Under the pieces are notes generated by a model, which saw only the letters and a list, made by a program, of their open reading frames with translations, had not been told where the DNA came from and did no database searches. DNA of 64,000 bases, taken from Salinibacter sp. 10B. Its GTDB lineage: Bacteria > Bacteroidota > Rhodothermia > Rhodothermales > Salinibacteraceae. Positions 8,325-18,174 of the stretch are shown in pieces. Each line of letters starts with the position of its first letter. Within the stretch, counting starts at the first letter, position 1. Where the stretch lies: contig NZ_MQWC01000004.1 in NCBI RefSeq assembly GCF_002954405.1, forward strand, positions 1,262,301 to 1,326,300, written 5' to 3'. The position numbers and the translations under genes were made by a program.

Positions 8325-9968
8325 GTGTCGGCTTTTGTTCGTCCGGATGTACGTCTGCTCGGCAGCGGAGCGGCGATACTGCTGGCCCTCCTTCTTTTCG
8401 CCTCTCCGTCTCACGCCGCACATCTCGCGCCCGATGGGTCCTCCCCTCCCGACAAGTATTGGATCTTGTTGTCGGAGCGCCCGGATCGGCCTGCTGAAAA
8501 ACCCACCTGGACGGCACCGGTCTCGTCGGCCTACCTGTCCTGCCTCCGAGCGATCGGCGTCCGTCCTGTCGTGCACAGCCGGTGGTTGCACGCCGTGAGC
8601 GCCTACCTGTCTCCCGACCAGCGATCAGCGGTAGCGGCTCTTTCCTTCGTGCAGGAGATCCGTCCCGTCGCCTCCGGCCGATCCCAGGTGTCCGCCATCT
8701 CGCCCCGCCCTCCCCGCCGTGCTCTCTTTCCTCCTCGGCCCGACACCTTGCAACTGGGCGCCTCCCGCGGTCCCCTCTCGCGAATGAACGCCATCGCCCC
8801 GATGGAACGGGGCCTCGACGGGCACGGCGTGACGATCGGCTTCCTGGATGCTCATTTTCGGGGACTCCGCCACGCCGCGTTCGCCTCTCTGCGCCGAGAC
8901 GACCGGATGCTCGCCCTCCGCAACTTTACAGAGGGCGCACAGGGCGGGAATCATGGCTCGGCCGTGGCGTCGGTGACGGTCGGATCTGCTCCGGGCACGC
9001 TTCTGGGGCCGGCCCACGGGGCGGAGGTGCTGGGCGCCACGACCGAGTATACCCCTTCCGAGACGAACGCCGAGGAAGACTACTTCGTGGCGGGCTTGGA
9101 ATGGCTGCATCGACGCGGCGCGCAGGTCGTCAATGTCTCGATCGGCTATAACACGTTCGACGAGGGCGAACACAGCTACACGCCCGACGACCTGGACGGC
9201 GACACGGGCATTACCACGCGGGCCGTGGACCGGGCCGCCCAGCTCGGCATGACGGTGGTCGTGAGTGCCGGCAACAGCGGCTGTGCCACCCCCGACTCGT
9301 GTTGGTATTACGTAAACACGCCGGCGGACGCCGATTCGGCCATCACCGTGGGCGCCATCTCCCCTGACTCCTCCCTCGCTTCGTTTAGCTCGCGGGGCCC
9401 AACGGCAGACGGACGCATCAAACCGGACGTGGTGGTGCAGGGCGAACAGGTGACCGCCGCCTGGAACGACGCCGGGTTTGCTCAGGTCGGGGGAACCTCG
9501 TTCGCAAGCCCCCAGGTTACCGCCATTGTCGCACAGATGCTCCAACTCGACCCAACCCTCTCGCCCATTGCGGTGCGGCACTTCCTCCGGCAGACGGCCT
9601 CGCAGGCACACCATCCGGACAATCGGAAGGGATGGGGCATCGTAAACGCGGATGCAGCCCTCCGGGCCGTGGAGCGCCACGCCCGGGCAACGCCGCCCCC
9701 TGCCCTAACAATCAACGCGCCGTATCCCAATCCGGCGTCCGACCACCTTACAATCCCTGTACGTGCCCCCGCCACTGCCTCCTCCGTCCGCGTTACGCTG
9801 CAACGCCCAACCGGGCAAACGGCAGTCGATCAAACGATCCCCGTCCGCCCCGGACCCAACTGGATTACACTGGACCTCACTGGAACGTCCCCGGGCCTTT
9901 ATCTTTACCGGGTGCAGGGCCCTCAGAATATCAAGAGCGGTACGGTCGCCCTCCCCTCGTCGCGTTGA
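8325..9968 (+). CDS. secreted subtilisin-like serine protease (S8) with T9SS-type C-terminal sorting domain
   Basis: This is an extracellular or surface protease of 547 residues. From GTG 8325 the protein begins with a clean signal peptide (basic residues, GAAILLALLLFA, cleavage after SHA), so this start is preferred over longer in-frame options. The catalytic triad is Asp175 (GFLDAHF), His210 (GNHGSAVA) and Ser392 (GTSFASPQV), in S8 order. The last 85 residues read like a Por secretion tail: YPNPASDHLTIPV, then LDLTGTSPGLYLYRV. This implies export by a type IX secretion system, known in Bacteroidota and Rhodothermota. The gene is 17 bp upstream of the VWA membrane protein and probably co-transcribed with it. 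Confidence 0.92.
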   Translation: MSAFVRPDVRLLGSGAAILLALLLFASPSHAAHLAPDGSSPPDKYWILLSERPDRPAEKPTWTAPVSSAYLSCLRAIGVRPVVHSRWLHAVSAYLSPDQRSAVAALSFVQEIRPVASGRSQVSAISPRPPRRALFPPRPDTLQLGASRGPLSRMNAIAPMERGLDGHGVTIGFLDAHFRGLRHAAFASLRRDDRMLALRNFTEGAQGGNHGSAVASVTVGSAPGTLLGPAHGAEVLGATTEYTPSETNAEEDYFVAGLEWLHRRGAQVVNVSIGYNTFDEGEHSYTPDDLDGDTGITTRAVDRAAQLGMTVVVSAGNSGCATPDSCWYYVNTPADADSAITVGAISPDSSLASFSSRGPTADGRIKPDVVVQGEQVTAAWNDAGFAQVGGTSFASPQVTAIVAQMLQLDPTLSPIAVRHFLRQTASQAHHPDNRKGWGIVNADAALRAVERHARATPPPALTINAPYPNPASDHLTIPVRAPATASSVRVTLQRPTGQTAVDQTIPVRPGPNWITLDLTGTSPGLYLYRVQGPQNIKSGTVALPSSR

Positions 9969-9985
9969 ATCAATCGGTTTTCTGA

Positions 9986-12148
9986 ATGGCCTTTTCGTTT
10001 GGCTACTCTCCGTGGCTTCTGGTGCTTTCGCTCCTGATCGCAGGCGGCCTCACGTACTGGAGCTATCGCAGTACGGTCCCAGCGCTGTCTGCCGGCTGGC
10101 GGGGGCTTCTGGGGAGCCTGCGCTTCTTCGCCCTTGCCCTCATCTGCTTTTTGCTGTTGGAACCCGTGGTGCGGCAACTCAGCGAAACCGAGCAGCCCCC
10201 CGTTCTGGCCGTGCTCGTGGACAACAGCCAGAGCATGCGCGTGGTGAGCGGGGAGGACACGGACACCTCAGCAGACGCCGTGCGGGACCGGCTCCGCTCC
10301 GCACTCGCCCCCCTCAGGGATGACCTACCAGGCACCGCCCGCTACTTTGGATTCGATCGGTCCCTTCGCTCCCTTCCGGATGCTTCGCTCGATTCGTTAA
10401 CGCTTCGGGGGCGCCGGTCAGACCTGGGCGCAGCTCTCCAGTCGATCCCCGAAGAGCTGGAGGGTGAAAACCTGCGCGGCGTCGCCCTCATCTCAGACGG
10501 GCAGTACAACAGCGGCCAAAACCCCGCCCGGGTGGCCGACCGCTTCTCCGTCCCCGTCCACACCATTACCGTCGGCGACACCACCCGCCGCCGGGATCTC
10601 CAGGTCCGACGCGCGGCCACAAACGACATCGCGTATGTTGACACGGAGGTGCCGGTGCAGGTGACGCTGGGCGTGGAGGACCTTGGGGGAGCACTGACCA
10701 CCGTGTCGCTACAAAATGACGGATCTGTTCTCGACACCGCAGAGGTCTCCCTGCCTTCTGGAACTGCCGAACGAACCGTCTCCCTCTCGTTTCAACCCCA
10801 ATCGCCCGGCCTCAAGCAGCTCACCGTGCGGGCATCCGCGGTCGAAGGCGAAACCACAACCCAAAACAACGTCCGCACGGTCTCGCTGCGCGTCCTCGAC
10901 AACAAACGTCAAGTCCTCCTACTGGGCGCCGCCCCATCTCCAAACTACACGGCCCTCCGTCGGGTGCTGGCCCAGGACGCTAACACGTCCGTAACGGCTC
11001 GCGTCCCAAGGATGGACGGCTCCTTCTACGGCGGCTCGCTCCCCGACAGCCTCACGTCGTTCGACGTCATTGTCTGCGCGGGATTTCCCAGCTCCGTCGT
11101 TTCCGACAATGACGTGCAGCGCATTGCGGACGTCATGAACGATGGAACGCCCAGTCTCTTCGTGCTCGACCGGCAAACAGACGTAGGCGCCTGGCAGAAA
11201 CATTTCTCGAGTCTTCTGCCCGTCCTCCCCAACGGTGCCTCCCTCCAGTTCGCCGAAGCCGCTTTCACGCCCCTAGAGTCGCAGCAAACCCATCCAGTCT
11301 TTCAAGTGGACGGGACCGACGTCAGCCTCTTTCGTCGTCTTCCCCCGCTATCGATCCCCGCTACGGCCTGGACTCCTACCCCCGACGCACAGGTACTGGC
11401 CGCAGCCGCTCGTCCGTCCCTTTCACAACGCGTCCCGGTGCTCGTGGTCCGCCGGCGCGCCGGGCAACGCACCGCTGCTCTCCTAGGAACCGGCACGTGG
11501 CGCTGGGCCACCCTTCCCGCCGACCTGGAGACCGCCGCGCCACTCTGGCCCGGGATCGTCTCCAACCTGCTGCGCTGGGTGGCCACCCAAAGCGACGACC
11601 GACAGGTGCGCGTGCAGCCCGTGTCGTCCACCTTCGAGGGCGACCAACCGGTCGAGTTTACCGGCCAGGTGTACGACGGCAGCATGACGCCGGTCTCGAA
11701 GGCTCAGGTGTCAGTTACCATTACTGATTCAAGCGGCACCGACTATCCACACTCGATGGAGCCGGTCGGAAATGGGCGTTACTCACTTCGCGTCGGGTCC
11801 CTGCCAGAGGGCACCTACCGCTACTCGGCCCAGGCGCAACTGGACCAGAATACGCTCGGGCAGGACCGCGGCCAGTTTTCCGTAGGGGCATTGCGGCTTG
11901 AATACCAGCAGACCCGCGCCAATCCCGTCCTCATGCGCCAGATCGCTACCCGCTCAGGTGGGAACGCCTACACGGCCGAAACCGCATCGGCGCTTCCGTC
12001 GGACCTTGCAGCCTCAACGGACTTTACCTCCAACATCGTGACGAGCACGACCGAAGCCGAGTTGTGGCGCACCTCCCTCTTTCTGGCCGTTATTCTCGTA
12101 CTCCTGGCCGCCGAGTGGACGCTCCGGAAACGTTTCGGATTGACGTAG
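9986..12148 (+). CDS. membrane-anchored VWA-domain protein
   Basis: This 720-residue protein has two N-terminal membrane helices (residues about 8-25 and 38-58), a large extracytoplasmic part, and one C-terminal helix before a short basic tail. A VWA domain starts around residue 72 with the MIDAS motif DNSQSM (DxSxS). Beta-rich regions with an Ig-like CARDB or Bacteroidetes-type pattern follow near residues 210-300. The region around 305-400 has the Rossmann-like look of the amidotransferase-like domain seen in this family, but with no catalytic cysteine visible. The architecture matches the hypothetical VWA/GATase-like membrane proteins of many bacteria. It likely works with the adjacent protease or in envelope assembly; the exact role is unknown. 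Confidence 0.8.
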   Translation: MAFSFGYSPWLLVLSLLIAGGLTYWSYRSTVPALSAGWRGLLGSLRFFALALICFLLLEPVVRQLSETEQPPVLAVLVDNSQSMRVVSGEDTDTSADAVRDRLRSALAPLRDDLPGTARYFGFDRSLRSLPDASLDSLTLRGRRSDLGAALQSIPEELEGENLRGVALISDGQYNSGQNPARVADRFSVPVHTITVGDTTRRRDLQVRRAATNDIAYVDTEVPVQVTLGVEDLGGALTTVSLQNDGSVLDTAEVSLPSGTAERTVSLSFQPQSPGLKQLTVRASAVEGETTTQNNVRTVSLRVLDNKRQVLLLGAAPSPNYTALRRVLAQDANTSVTARVPRMDGSFYGGSLPDSLTSFDVIVCAGFPSSVVSDNDVQRIADVMNDGTPSLFVLDRQTDVGAWQKHFSSLLPVLPNGASLQFAEAAFTPLESQQTHPVFQVDGTDVSLFRRLPPLSIPATAWTPTPDAQVLAAAARPSLSQRVPVLVVRRRAGQRTAALLGTGTWRWATLPADLETAAPLWPGIVSNLLRWVATQSDDRQVRVQPVSSTFEGDQPVEFTGQVYDGSMTPVSKAQVSVTITDSSGTDYPHSMEPVGNGRYSLRVGSLPEGTYRYSAQAQLDQNTLGQDRGQFSVGALRLEYQQTRANPVLMRQIATRSGGNAYTAETASALPSDLAASTDFTSNIVTSTTEAELWRTSLFLAVILVLLAAEWTLRKRFGLT

Positions 12149-12422
12149 GCGCCGACTTGGCTCCTCTCAAAGTTGGGCTCCCGCACTCTCACCGCCCGCT
12201 GGGGAGAAGGACTAGCCGTTAAAATTCGTAGGCCGGGGGCCAAGTGCGAATCTCCCCTCTGGAGGGGCCGTACAACTGTTTGATTCGTGACTTCTCTTCG
12301 TTCCTGAAAAGCAGAAGATCTCTGTTCGGACCTGTCTTCACGGATCGGTGGCGCCTGCGCCCGACCCGAGTTGATGCGTCCCCCGCAGGCACGGACGCCT
12401 TCACCGAAGCCTGACGTTTCGT

Positions 12423-13724
12423 ATGTTGTCTTCCGTTTCTCCCACACATCAGCAGGAACTCCCTGACGCCGTTGCCGAATCGATGGCGGGCGAGCAGTCG
12501 CTAGCCCAGGTCCTCGTGACAATCCGGCGCCACCTCCACATGTACCCGGAGGTGGGAATGAATGAGCACGAGACCTCCCGTTTCATTCGACAGACGCTCG
12601 AAGGCTACGGGCTGGACGTGCACGGTCCCATTGCTGGGACCGGCCTCTACGTGGACATTGAGGGCGAGGGCACCGGGGGATGCGTGGGCTACCGAGCCGA
12701 TATCGACGCACTGCCGGCCCAGGATCAAAAGCGTGTCTCCTACCGCTCCCAAACCCCAAACGTCGCTCATCTCTGCGGGCACGATGCGCACACCGCCGTC
12801 GGCATGGGCGTAGCACTCGTGCTGCACGCCAACCGGGACCAGTTGCCCGGGCGAGCCCGCGTCTTCTTCCAGCCCAACGAGGAGGGCCTCCCCAGCGGTG
12901 CGCCCCTCATGATCCGCTCCGGAGTGCTGGAGGGGCTCGACGCAGTGTACGCCATTCACGTGGATCCGACGCTGGACGTAGGCCGCTACGGGCTCATGGT
13001 GGGCCCCGTCACAGCGTCGTCCGACCGCTTTGACGTTCGCGTGCGCCAGGAGGGCACCGGCCACTCTGCCCGTCCCCACGAGGGCGTCGACACCGTCTGG
13101 GTGGCCTCTCAACTCATGAACCAGTTCTACCAGATGGCCGACCGCATTACGGATCCGCGCATGCCGGCCATCTTCACGGTGACCAAGATGGCCGGAGGCG
13201 AGGCCCACAATGTGATTCCGGAAGAGGCCTCGTTCGGCGGCACGCTCCGCACGGTCAGCCCGGAGGATCGCAAAACCATCCGCGACTACATGCACGAGGC
13301 GGCCCAGCGCATGGGAACCCTCCACGACGCCCACATCGAGCTCGACTTCCAGGACGGAGCTCCGCCGGTCATCAACGACGAAGCAGCGGTAAACAATATT
13401 GAGCGCACGATCAAGGATGCCTTCGGCGAGCAGGCCATCCATCAGATTCAACAGTCGAGCATGGGGGGCGAGGACTTTGCCCACTATCTCAAGCATGTGC
13501 CGGGCGCCTTCATTCGGGTCGGAACCGCCTCGGGACCGGAGACGAGCTTTCCCCTCCACCACCACCGCTTCGACATTGACGAAACGCCCCTGGCCCCCAC
13601 TGCCCGGCTCATGGCCCGGGTGCTCATGAACCACCTGGAGGATCGACTGACGGAAGACGTGGCCCCTGCCCAGTCAGACTTTTCTGCATCCGACAACGGA
13701 ACTGCCAAAAACGCCCGGTCGTGA
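12423..13724 (+). CDS. M20 family amidohydrolase / N-acyl amino acid hydrolase
   Basis: This is a 433-residue zinc metallopeptidase of the M20D group (hippurate/IAA-amino acid hydrolase-like), which removes acyl groups from amino acids. Motifs in order are RRHLHMYPE near the N-terminus, YRADIDALP, the metal ligands LCGHDAHTAV, FFQPNEEG, the dimerisation-domain stretch GHSARPHEGVD, and MGGEDFAHYL near the C-terminus. All expected metal ligands appear present. The start is ATG 12423; the 274 bp before it contain no gene. It stands alone, with a CT-rich leader and no Shine-Dalgarno. The acidic composition is typical of halophile cytoplasmic proteins. Confidence 0.92.
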   Translation: MLSSVSPTHQQELPDAVAESMAGEQSLAQVLVTIRRHLHMYPEVGMNEHETSRFIRQTLEGYGLDVHGPIAGTGLYVDIEGEGTGGCVGYRADIDALPAQDQKRVSYRSQTPNVAHLCGHDAHTAVGMGVALVLHANRDQLPGRARVFFQPNEEGLPSGAPLMIRSGVLEGLDAVYAIHVDPTLDVGRYGLMVGPVTASSDRFDVRVRQEGTGHSARPHEGVDTVWVASQLMNQFYQMADRITDPRMPAIFTVTKMAGGEAHNVIPEEASFGGTLRTVSPEDRKTIRDYMHEAAQRMGTLHDAHIELDFQDGAPPVINDEAAVNNIERTIKDAFGEQAIHQIQQSSMGGEDFAHYLKHVPGAFIRVGTASGPETSFPLHHHRFDIDETPLAPTARLMARVLMNHLEDRLTEDVAPAQSDFSASDNGTAKNARS

Positions 13725-14006
13725 ACCGAATAAGCGGCCTCGTCCGTCCGTGGTACCGGGCCAAACCCTCTGTCGGCTCAAACGGGCATCGTCCTACGGC
13801 AAATCGCAGCGGGAGCGAAGAATCATACCCAATCCGAAAAGCCGTTGGCGCATGTGATTGCGAGACGATGAGCCGGACGTACGGAATACCATACGGAGAC
13901 TTCCGATCGTATCCGAGAGCGAACGGCTGGTCCCAAGGCAGGCCGCTCCTCCTCACGGAGACACGTGATCGCCCTCCCCCGACGGAAGAAAAAGCACCGA
14001 CGCCTC

Positions 14007-14420
14007 CTACTCCTCCCGCTCGTCGAGGAATGACCGCATGGCTTCGCACCACGCGTCCCGGTTCCACGTCGCAAACTGCTCAGCTTCTCCGGACGTCAAC
14101 TTCAGAACAACTCCGTTCGGAAGAAAGCCAAACGTTCGAGTGGCCTCAACCTCTCGAATGTCCGAGAGCGGTGCTTTCCAGGTGGACGTTTGCACATTTG
14201 CGGAGTGGGGTTCGAACCGGACGTGTTGATCGGTCAGAAAGAGCCGTCCCCCAACGGCTTCGGTTCCAACGTAGCGATTCGCCAAGCCTTCTCTGACTAC
14301 GGCCTCCTCCTTCTCAAGTGTCGGGGTTGTGTCGCTGCGAATCCAATCCTGAAAGCCCCTGGATATTGCTATGCCGATGACAGTGAGTAGAACGATCCCT
14401 CCGATCCCTAAAACAACCAC
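14007..14420 (-). CDS. membrane-anchored PH/GRAM-like domain protein
   Basis: This is a 137-residue protein, start GTG 14420. It begins with one hydrophobic helix (VVLGIGGIVLLTVIGIAI), then a soluble domain whose pattern resembles bacterial PH or GRAM folds: GGRLFLTDQHVRFEP, then an alternating beta region ending PLSDIREVEA, FLPNGVVLKLTSG, and a final helix DAWCEAMRSFLDE. These folds act as lipid- or protein-binding modules. It is convergent with the M20 hydrolase gene and isolated otherwise. A second, soluble PH-like protein of the same size is encoded at 37617-38030. Fold assignment is from pattern only. Confidence 0.6.
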   Translation of the reverse strand: MVVLGIGGIVLLTVIGIAISRGFQDWIRSDTTPTLEKEEAVVREGLANRYVGTEAVGGRLFLTDQHVRFEPHSANVQTSTWKAPLSDIREVEATRTFGFLPNGVVLKLTSGEAEQFATWNRDAWCEAMRSFLDEREE

Positions 14421-14818
14421 GACGAAAAAAGGATAGTGGGAAACGGGAACTCAGAACCAGTGCCCACACCGTGCGGTCACTCAATCGGGGCAGGCAAAGA
14501 CTGTACTCGATAGGGCACCAGTCAACGTGCCGACTCGTACTCATGGGTTCGAAAAACGAATCGTTTCGGTCTCTACCTGCCTATTGCTGGATGGACATTT
14601 GATTCGGGAATACTAACGCGGCCCAGGTTGTGTGCGGAAGGCAGCGGGACAACGATCGTCTCTATCAGCTGTACATTGAGGCGAACAGGAGATCGCTGTC
14701 AGGGCTGCCCAGACTTCTTGCCGGCCCGTCCTATATCAGGTCAGCTTGACGATAGGGGATCACAGACTTATTTTAGGTGATCCCTTCTTGCCCCTTCTCT
14801 TCCTTTCTGGGCGCTGTC
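14421..14818. other. 398-bp divergent intergenic region
   Basis: It lies between the divergent PH-like gene and the lamin-tail gene. It is slightly AT-richer than its surroundings. No gene, RNA or clear hairpin is seen; promoters for both flanking genes are expected here. An in-frame ATG at 14777 would extend the downstream gene but would spoil its signal peptide. Confidence 0.5.
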
Positions 14819-17326
14819 ATGACCTGTCGTCTCCTCCTCTTCCTCTCGTTCCTATTTCTCCCTTGGATCGCCTACGGCCAGACCGCTCCCGACTCGGGGG
14901 CCGTCGTTCTCAACGAGCTCCAGTATGCTCCCCCCGACGGAAGAAGCGAGTTCATCGAACTCTACAACCGATCCGAGAGCGCCGTTAATCTCGCCCGTCT
15001 GGAGATTGCCGACGCCACCCAGGACTATACGACCGTCGCCTCATCCGATACCCTCCTCGCTCCCGGCGGGTACGTCGTGCTTGTAGAAGATACAGCCCTC
15101 TTTGCCTCTGCATTTCCAGACACCGATGCCGTTGTCCCACCCGACTGGCCCGCCCTCAACAACGGCGGCGACGAGGTACTCCTTCGTGATGGCCGATCGG
15201 GGATCCATATCGACGCGGTCTCCTACGATCCGTCGTGGGGTGGGGACGACGGTCATTCGCTCGAACGCATTGATCCGAACGGTCCGTCCGACCGCGCAAG
15301 CAACTTCGGATCATCGACCGCAGAGCGACGGGCAACCCCGGCCGCTAAGAACAGCATTTTTGCGCTCGACACGACGCCCCCCTCCCTCCAGCGAGCGCGG
15401 CCCATGGTAGAGGGGGATTCGGTAGTCGCCCACTTTTCTGAGCCCGTGGACGCTACCTCGATTGCGGCATCGGCCTTTCACCTGAACGCCCCGACGGCCC
15501 CGACGATTGCGAACGCAACGGTGAACGACACCGCGGCCTCGGTCGTGCATCTCCGGCTGGGGCGATCGCTTTCGGATGGCACGTATGCGCTGGTCGCAAC
15601 GAACGTGACGGACCACCAGGGGAACGTGCGGGCAGAGACCCGTGCCTCCTTCCAATACTTTGATCCCGACGTGCCCGCTCCCGCCGACCTCGTCGTGACC
15701 GAGATTCTGTACGCTCCCCCCTCTCGTGGAACCGAGTTCATCGAAATCTACAATCGCTCCAACAAGACGGTGGACGCAGGGGCGCTCGCGGTCGCTGATG
15801 AGAACCGTAATTTCCGTCCCGTTGCTCCTCCCCTCACGCCCCTCCGCCCCGACTCGCACGCTGTGGTTGTCCGCAACGCTGAGGCGTTCGAGACGGCCTT
15901 TCCCGAAAGTGATTTTCACACTCCTCCTGGGTGGGATGCCCTCAATAACGGCGGGGACACCGTTGTTCTTCGTCACACTTCCTCAGACACCAAACTTGAC
16001 GCAGTGGCCTATGCCCCCTCGTGGGGAGGAGAGGATGGACACTCCCTGGAACGCCTCGATCCAGCCGGCCCCTCTGCTGCCTTCAATTTCGGAACGTCCA
16101 CAGCCAACGCAGGCGCTACCCCTGGCCGCCGCAACAGCCGGTACGACCCGGACGAGTCCGCCCCCACTCCACTCTTTGCCGAGCAGGTGGCAAAGCAGAG
16201 AATAGAAGTCACCTTCTCCGAGCCGGTCCGTGCCTCGTCGATCACCCCACAGGCCTTCACCCTCAAATCAACAAGCGTCTCGCAAGCTACGCTCGTTGAC
16301 GACTCCGTGGCCGTGCTCACCGTATCCGGCGCGCCCGCTGGTCCGTCCCTCCGAGTAGAAGCCGTCCAGGACCGGGTTCACAACACCCTGGAGGCAGCCT
16401 CCCTCCCTCTTGCCCTGCGTCCGGCCCCAGGAGACGTCGTCCTCAACGAGATTCTGTTCGATCCGCGCACGGACGACTTCGACAACCGCCCCAACCAGGT
16501 CGAATACGTGGAGGTGCACAACAACACCCTCCGGTCGCTGACCCTGCACGGACTCTTTGTAACGGACCAGCCCACCGAAAATGGCACCGCCGACACGCTT
16601 TGGACCCCCCGCCGCGTGGCGCTGCCTCCGAATGGGTATGGGGTCGTGGCCGCTGCCCCTACGGGCACCCTCCGTCCCGATGCTTCCCAGCTTGCCCGCG
16701 CTTTTCCTGAGGCGCCGCTCACAGGCGACTCGACAGCCTACCTTCCAGTTGACGCCGCCCGGCTCGGGCTCAACAATGACGGAGACCTCGTGCGACTGCA
16801 CCGGGCGGACGGGACGATCATTGCAGAGATAACGTACTCCTCCGACTGGCACGCTGCCGGACTGGAGGACCCGAACGGAACGGCACTCGAACGCATCAGC
16901 CCTACAGGCAGGGCCGCAGCACCAGACAACTGGACCAGCAGCCCAGCCCCCGCGGGCGGTACTCCCGGTGCCCCCAACGCCGTATCGCTCGCCTCGACCG
17001 AAGACCCGTCGGCTCCCGGCCTTCAAATCGCGCCGAGCCCGTTTTCGGTGGAGCGAGACGGGGCGACGCGCATTCGGTATACTTTGGACGGAGTGCCCAA
17101 TCTGGTGCGGGTCCGCATTTTCGACGCCCGAGGCCGGAAGGTACGAACCCTGGAAGATGCTCGACTGACGGGACCGACGGGCGAACTGGTGTGGAACGGG
17201 CGCAATGAGGCCGGACACCGGGTGCGCGTCGGAGTCTACGTGGTCCTCTTGGAAGCTGTACGGGCCGGAGAAGGGGTCGTCTCTCAGTTCAAGGCTCCGG
17301 TGGTCGTGGCCCGCCCCTTGAATTGA
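14819..17326 (+). CDS. secreted protein with three lamin-tail domains and a FlgD-like C-terminal Ig domain
   Basis: This is an 835-residue exported protein. A signal peptide (LLLFLSFLFLPWIAYG, cut before QTAPDSG) favours ATG 14819. Three lamin-tail domains (LTD, an Ig-like beta fold) each start with a variant of VVLNELQYAPP: residues about 27-170, 298-440 and 545-720. Domains one and two end in nearly the same WGGDDGHSLERIDP / WGGEDGHSLERLDP motif. Between them are Ig-like linkers with FSEPV starts, resembling the SbsA type. The C-terminus (RIRYTLDGVPNLVRVRIFD ... LVWNGRNEAG) is a FlgD-type Ig module often used as a sorting or anchoring tail. No catalytic domain is visible, so it is likely an adhesin or structural surface protein. 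Confidence 0.85.
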   Translation: MTCRLLLFLSFLFLPWIAYGQTAPDSGAVVLNELQYAPPDGRSEFIELYNRSESAVNLARLEIADATQDYTTVASSDTLLAPGGYVVLVEDTALFASAFPDTDAVVPPDWPALNNGGDEVLLRDGRSGIHIDAVSYDPSWGGDDGHSLERIDPNGPSDRASNFGSSTAERRATPAAKNSIFALDTTPPSLQRARPMVEGDSVVAHFSEPVDATSIAASAFHLNAPTAPTIANATVNDTAASVVHLRLGRSLSDGTYALVATNVTDHQGNVRAETRASFQYFDPDVPAPADLVVTEILYAPPSRGTEFIEIYNRSNKTVDAGALAVADENRNFRPVAPPLTPLRPDSHAVVVRNAEAFETAFPESDFHTPPGWDALNNGGDTVVLRHTSSDTKLDAVAYAPSWGGEDGHSLERLDPAGPSAAFNFGTSTANAGATPGRRNSRYDPDESAPTPLFAEQVAKQRIEVTFSEPVRASSITPQAFTLKSTSVSQATLVDDSVAVLTVSGAPAGPSLRVEAVQDRVHNTLEAASLPLALRPAPGDVVLNEILFDPRTDDFDNRPNQVEYVEVHNNTLRSLTLHGLFVTDQPTENGTADTLWTPRRVALPPNGYGVVAAAPTGTLRPDASQLARAFPEAPLTGDSTAYLPVDAARLGLNNDGDLVRLHRADGTIIAEITYSSDWHAAGLEDPNGTALERISPTGRAAAPDNWTSSPAPAGGTPGAPNAVSLASTEDPSAPGLQIAPSPFSVERDGATRIRYTLDGVPNLVRVRIFDARGRKVRTLEDARLTGPTGELVWNGRNEAGHRVRVGVYVVLLEAVRAGEGVVSQFKAPVVVARPLN

Positions 17327-17529
17327 GCCCCGTCGCGCCTCCGGGCGAAGCCTGCTTCTTACTCAGGCCCCGCCCCTCCAAAGCCCTAAATCGCATTCCC
17401 CCGGGAAAATCAAGGAAAGGGTGCCGCCTGAACACCCAGCTTACCGGAACAGGGGTTTTCGCCCGGTCGTTAGGTACGTGCGATTGTAGTTTCGCATCCG
17501 CATCTTTCGCACGTATCTTCACCGCCGCC

Positions 17530-17886
17530 ATGGCTACTGCTACGGAGACCGCTTCGGAGACCCCGATTGACATTAGCCCGAATGCCGCGAAGGAGATTCG
17601 AAAGATCATTCGCAAGAAAAACATTCCGGACGGATACGGACTTCGCGTGGGCGTGAAAGGGGGAGGCTGCTCCGGTATGAGCTATGTCCTCGGCTTCGAT
17701 AAGAAGCGCGAAAAGGACCAGGAGTTTGAGATTGACGGAATCACCGTCTACATGGACCAGCGCCACGGGCTCTATCTCATGGGAACACAGATTAACTACC
17801 ATGATGGCCTAAACGCCCGCGGTTTCACCTTTGAGAACCCCAATGCCACCGAGACGTGCGGCTGCGGGGCCAGCTTTGCGGCGTAG
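17530..17886 (+). CDS. iron-sulfur cluster assembly protein (IscA/ErpA/HesB family)
   Basis: This is a 118-residue A-type carrier that delivers Fe-S clusters to apoproteins. The three conserved cysteines are present: Cys47 (GGGCSGMSY) and Cys110/Cys112 (ETCGCGASF). The start is ATG 17530, giving a full domain preceded by a short Thr/Glu tail; a frame open further upstream has no conserved content. No other isc/suf gene is adjacent. It is followed on the same strand by clpC after 288 bp. Whether it is IscA, SufA or ErpA cannot be decided from sequence alone. Confidence 0.93.
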   Translation: MATATETASETPIDISPNAAKEIRKIIRKKNIPDGYGLRVGVKGGGCSGMSYVLGFDKKREKDQEFEIDGITVYMDQRHGLYLMGTQINYHDGLNARGFTFENPNATETCGCGASFAA

Positions 17887-18134
17887 GGAGGTCCGGACTC
17901 TCTCCGTTCAGAAACTTCTTCCATCGGAGACAAGCGTGCGCCCTCCCAACGGGCACGGACTGTGGTTCTCCTGTAACGCTTTGGGGGCGCCGCCCCTCCC
18001 ATCCCGTGGGAAACGCCATCAGAGGAACAGAGAGCGCGAACGACTGGTTAGTGCTTTCGACATGCTTCACGTCGCGGGGTTGGATGTGGACGTCATTCGC
18101 GCCCACGGACAGTCCCTTATTCCCCCTTCGTGCG

Positions 18135-18151
18135 AGTGCCTTCGCGGCACT
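18135..18151 (+). promoter_or_regulatory. small hairpin in the clpC leader
   Basis: A 6-bp perfect stem AGTGCC/GGCACT with a TTCGC loop ends 23 nt before the clpC start. With no Shine-Dalgarno present, a hairpin this close could affect translation or mRNA stability; this is inference only. Confidence 0.3.
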
Positions 18152-18174
18152 TCTCGTATTTAACCCAGCTTGGT

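Noticed and set aside
13721-14296. 191-codon plus-strand frame over the PH-like gene
   Set aside because: Low-complexity Pro/Arg/Ser-rich translation; the minus-strand reading has a membrane helix and domain pattern.
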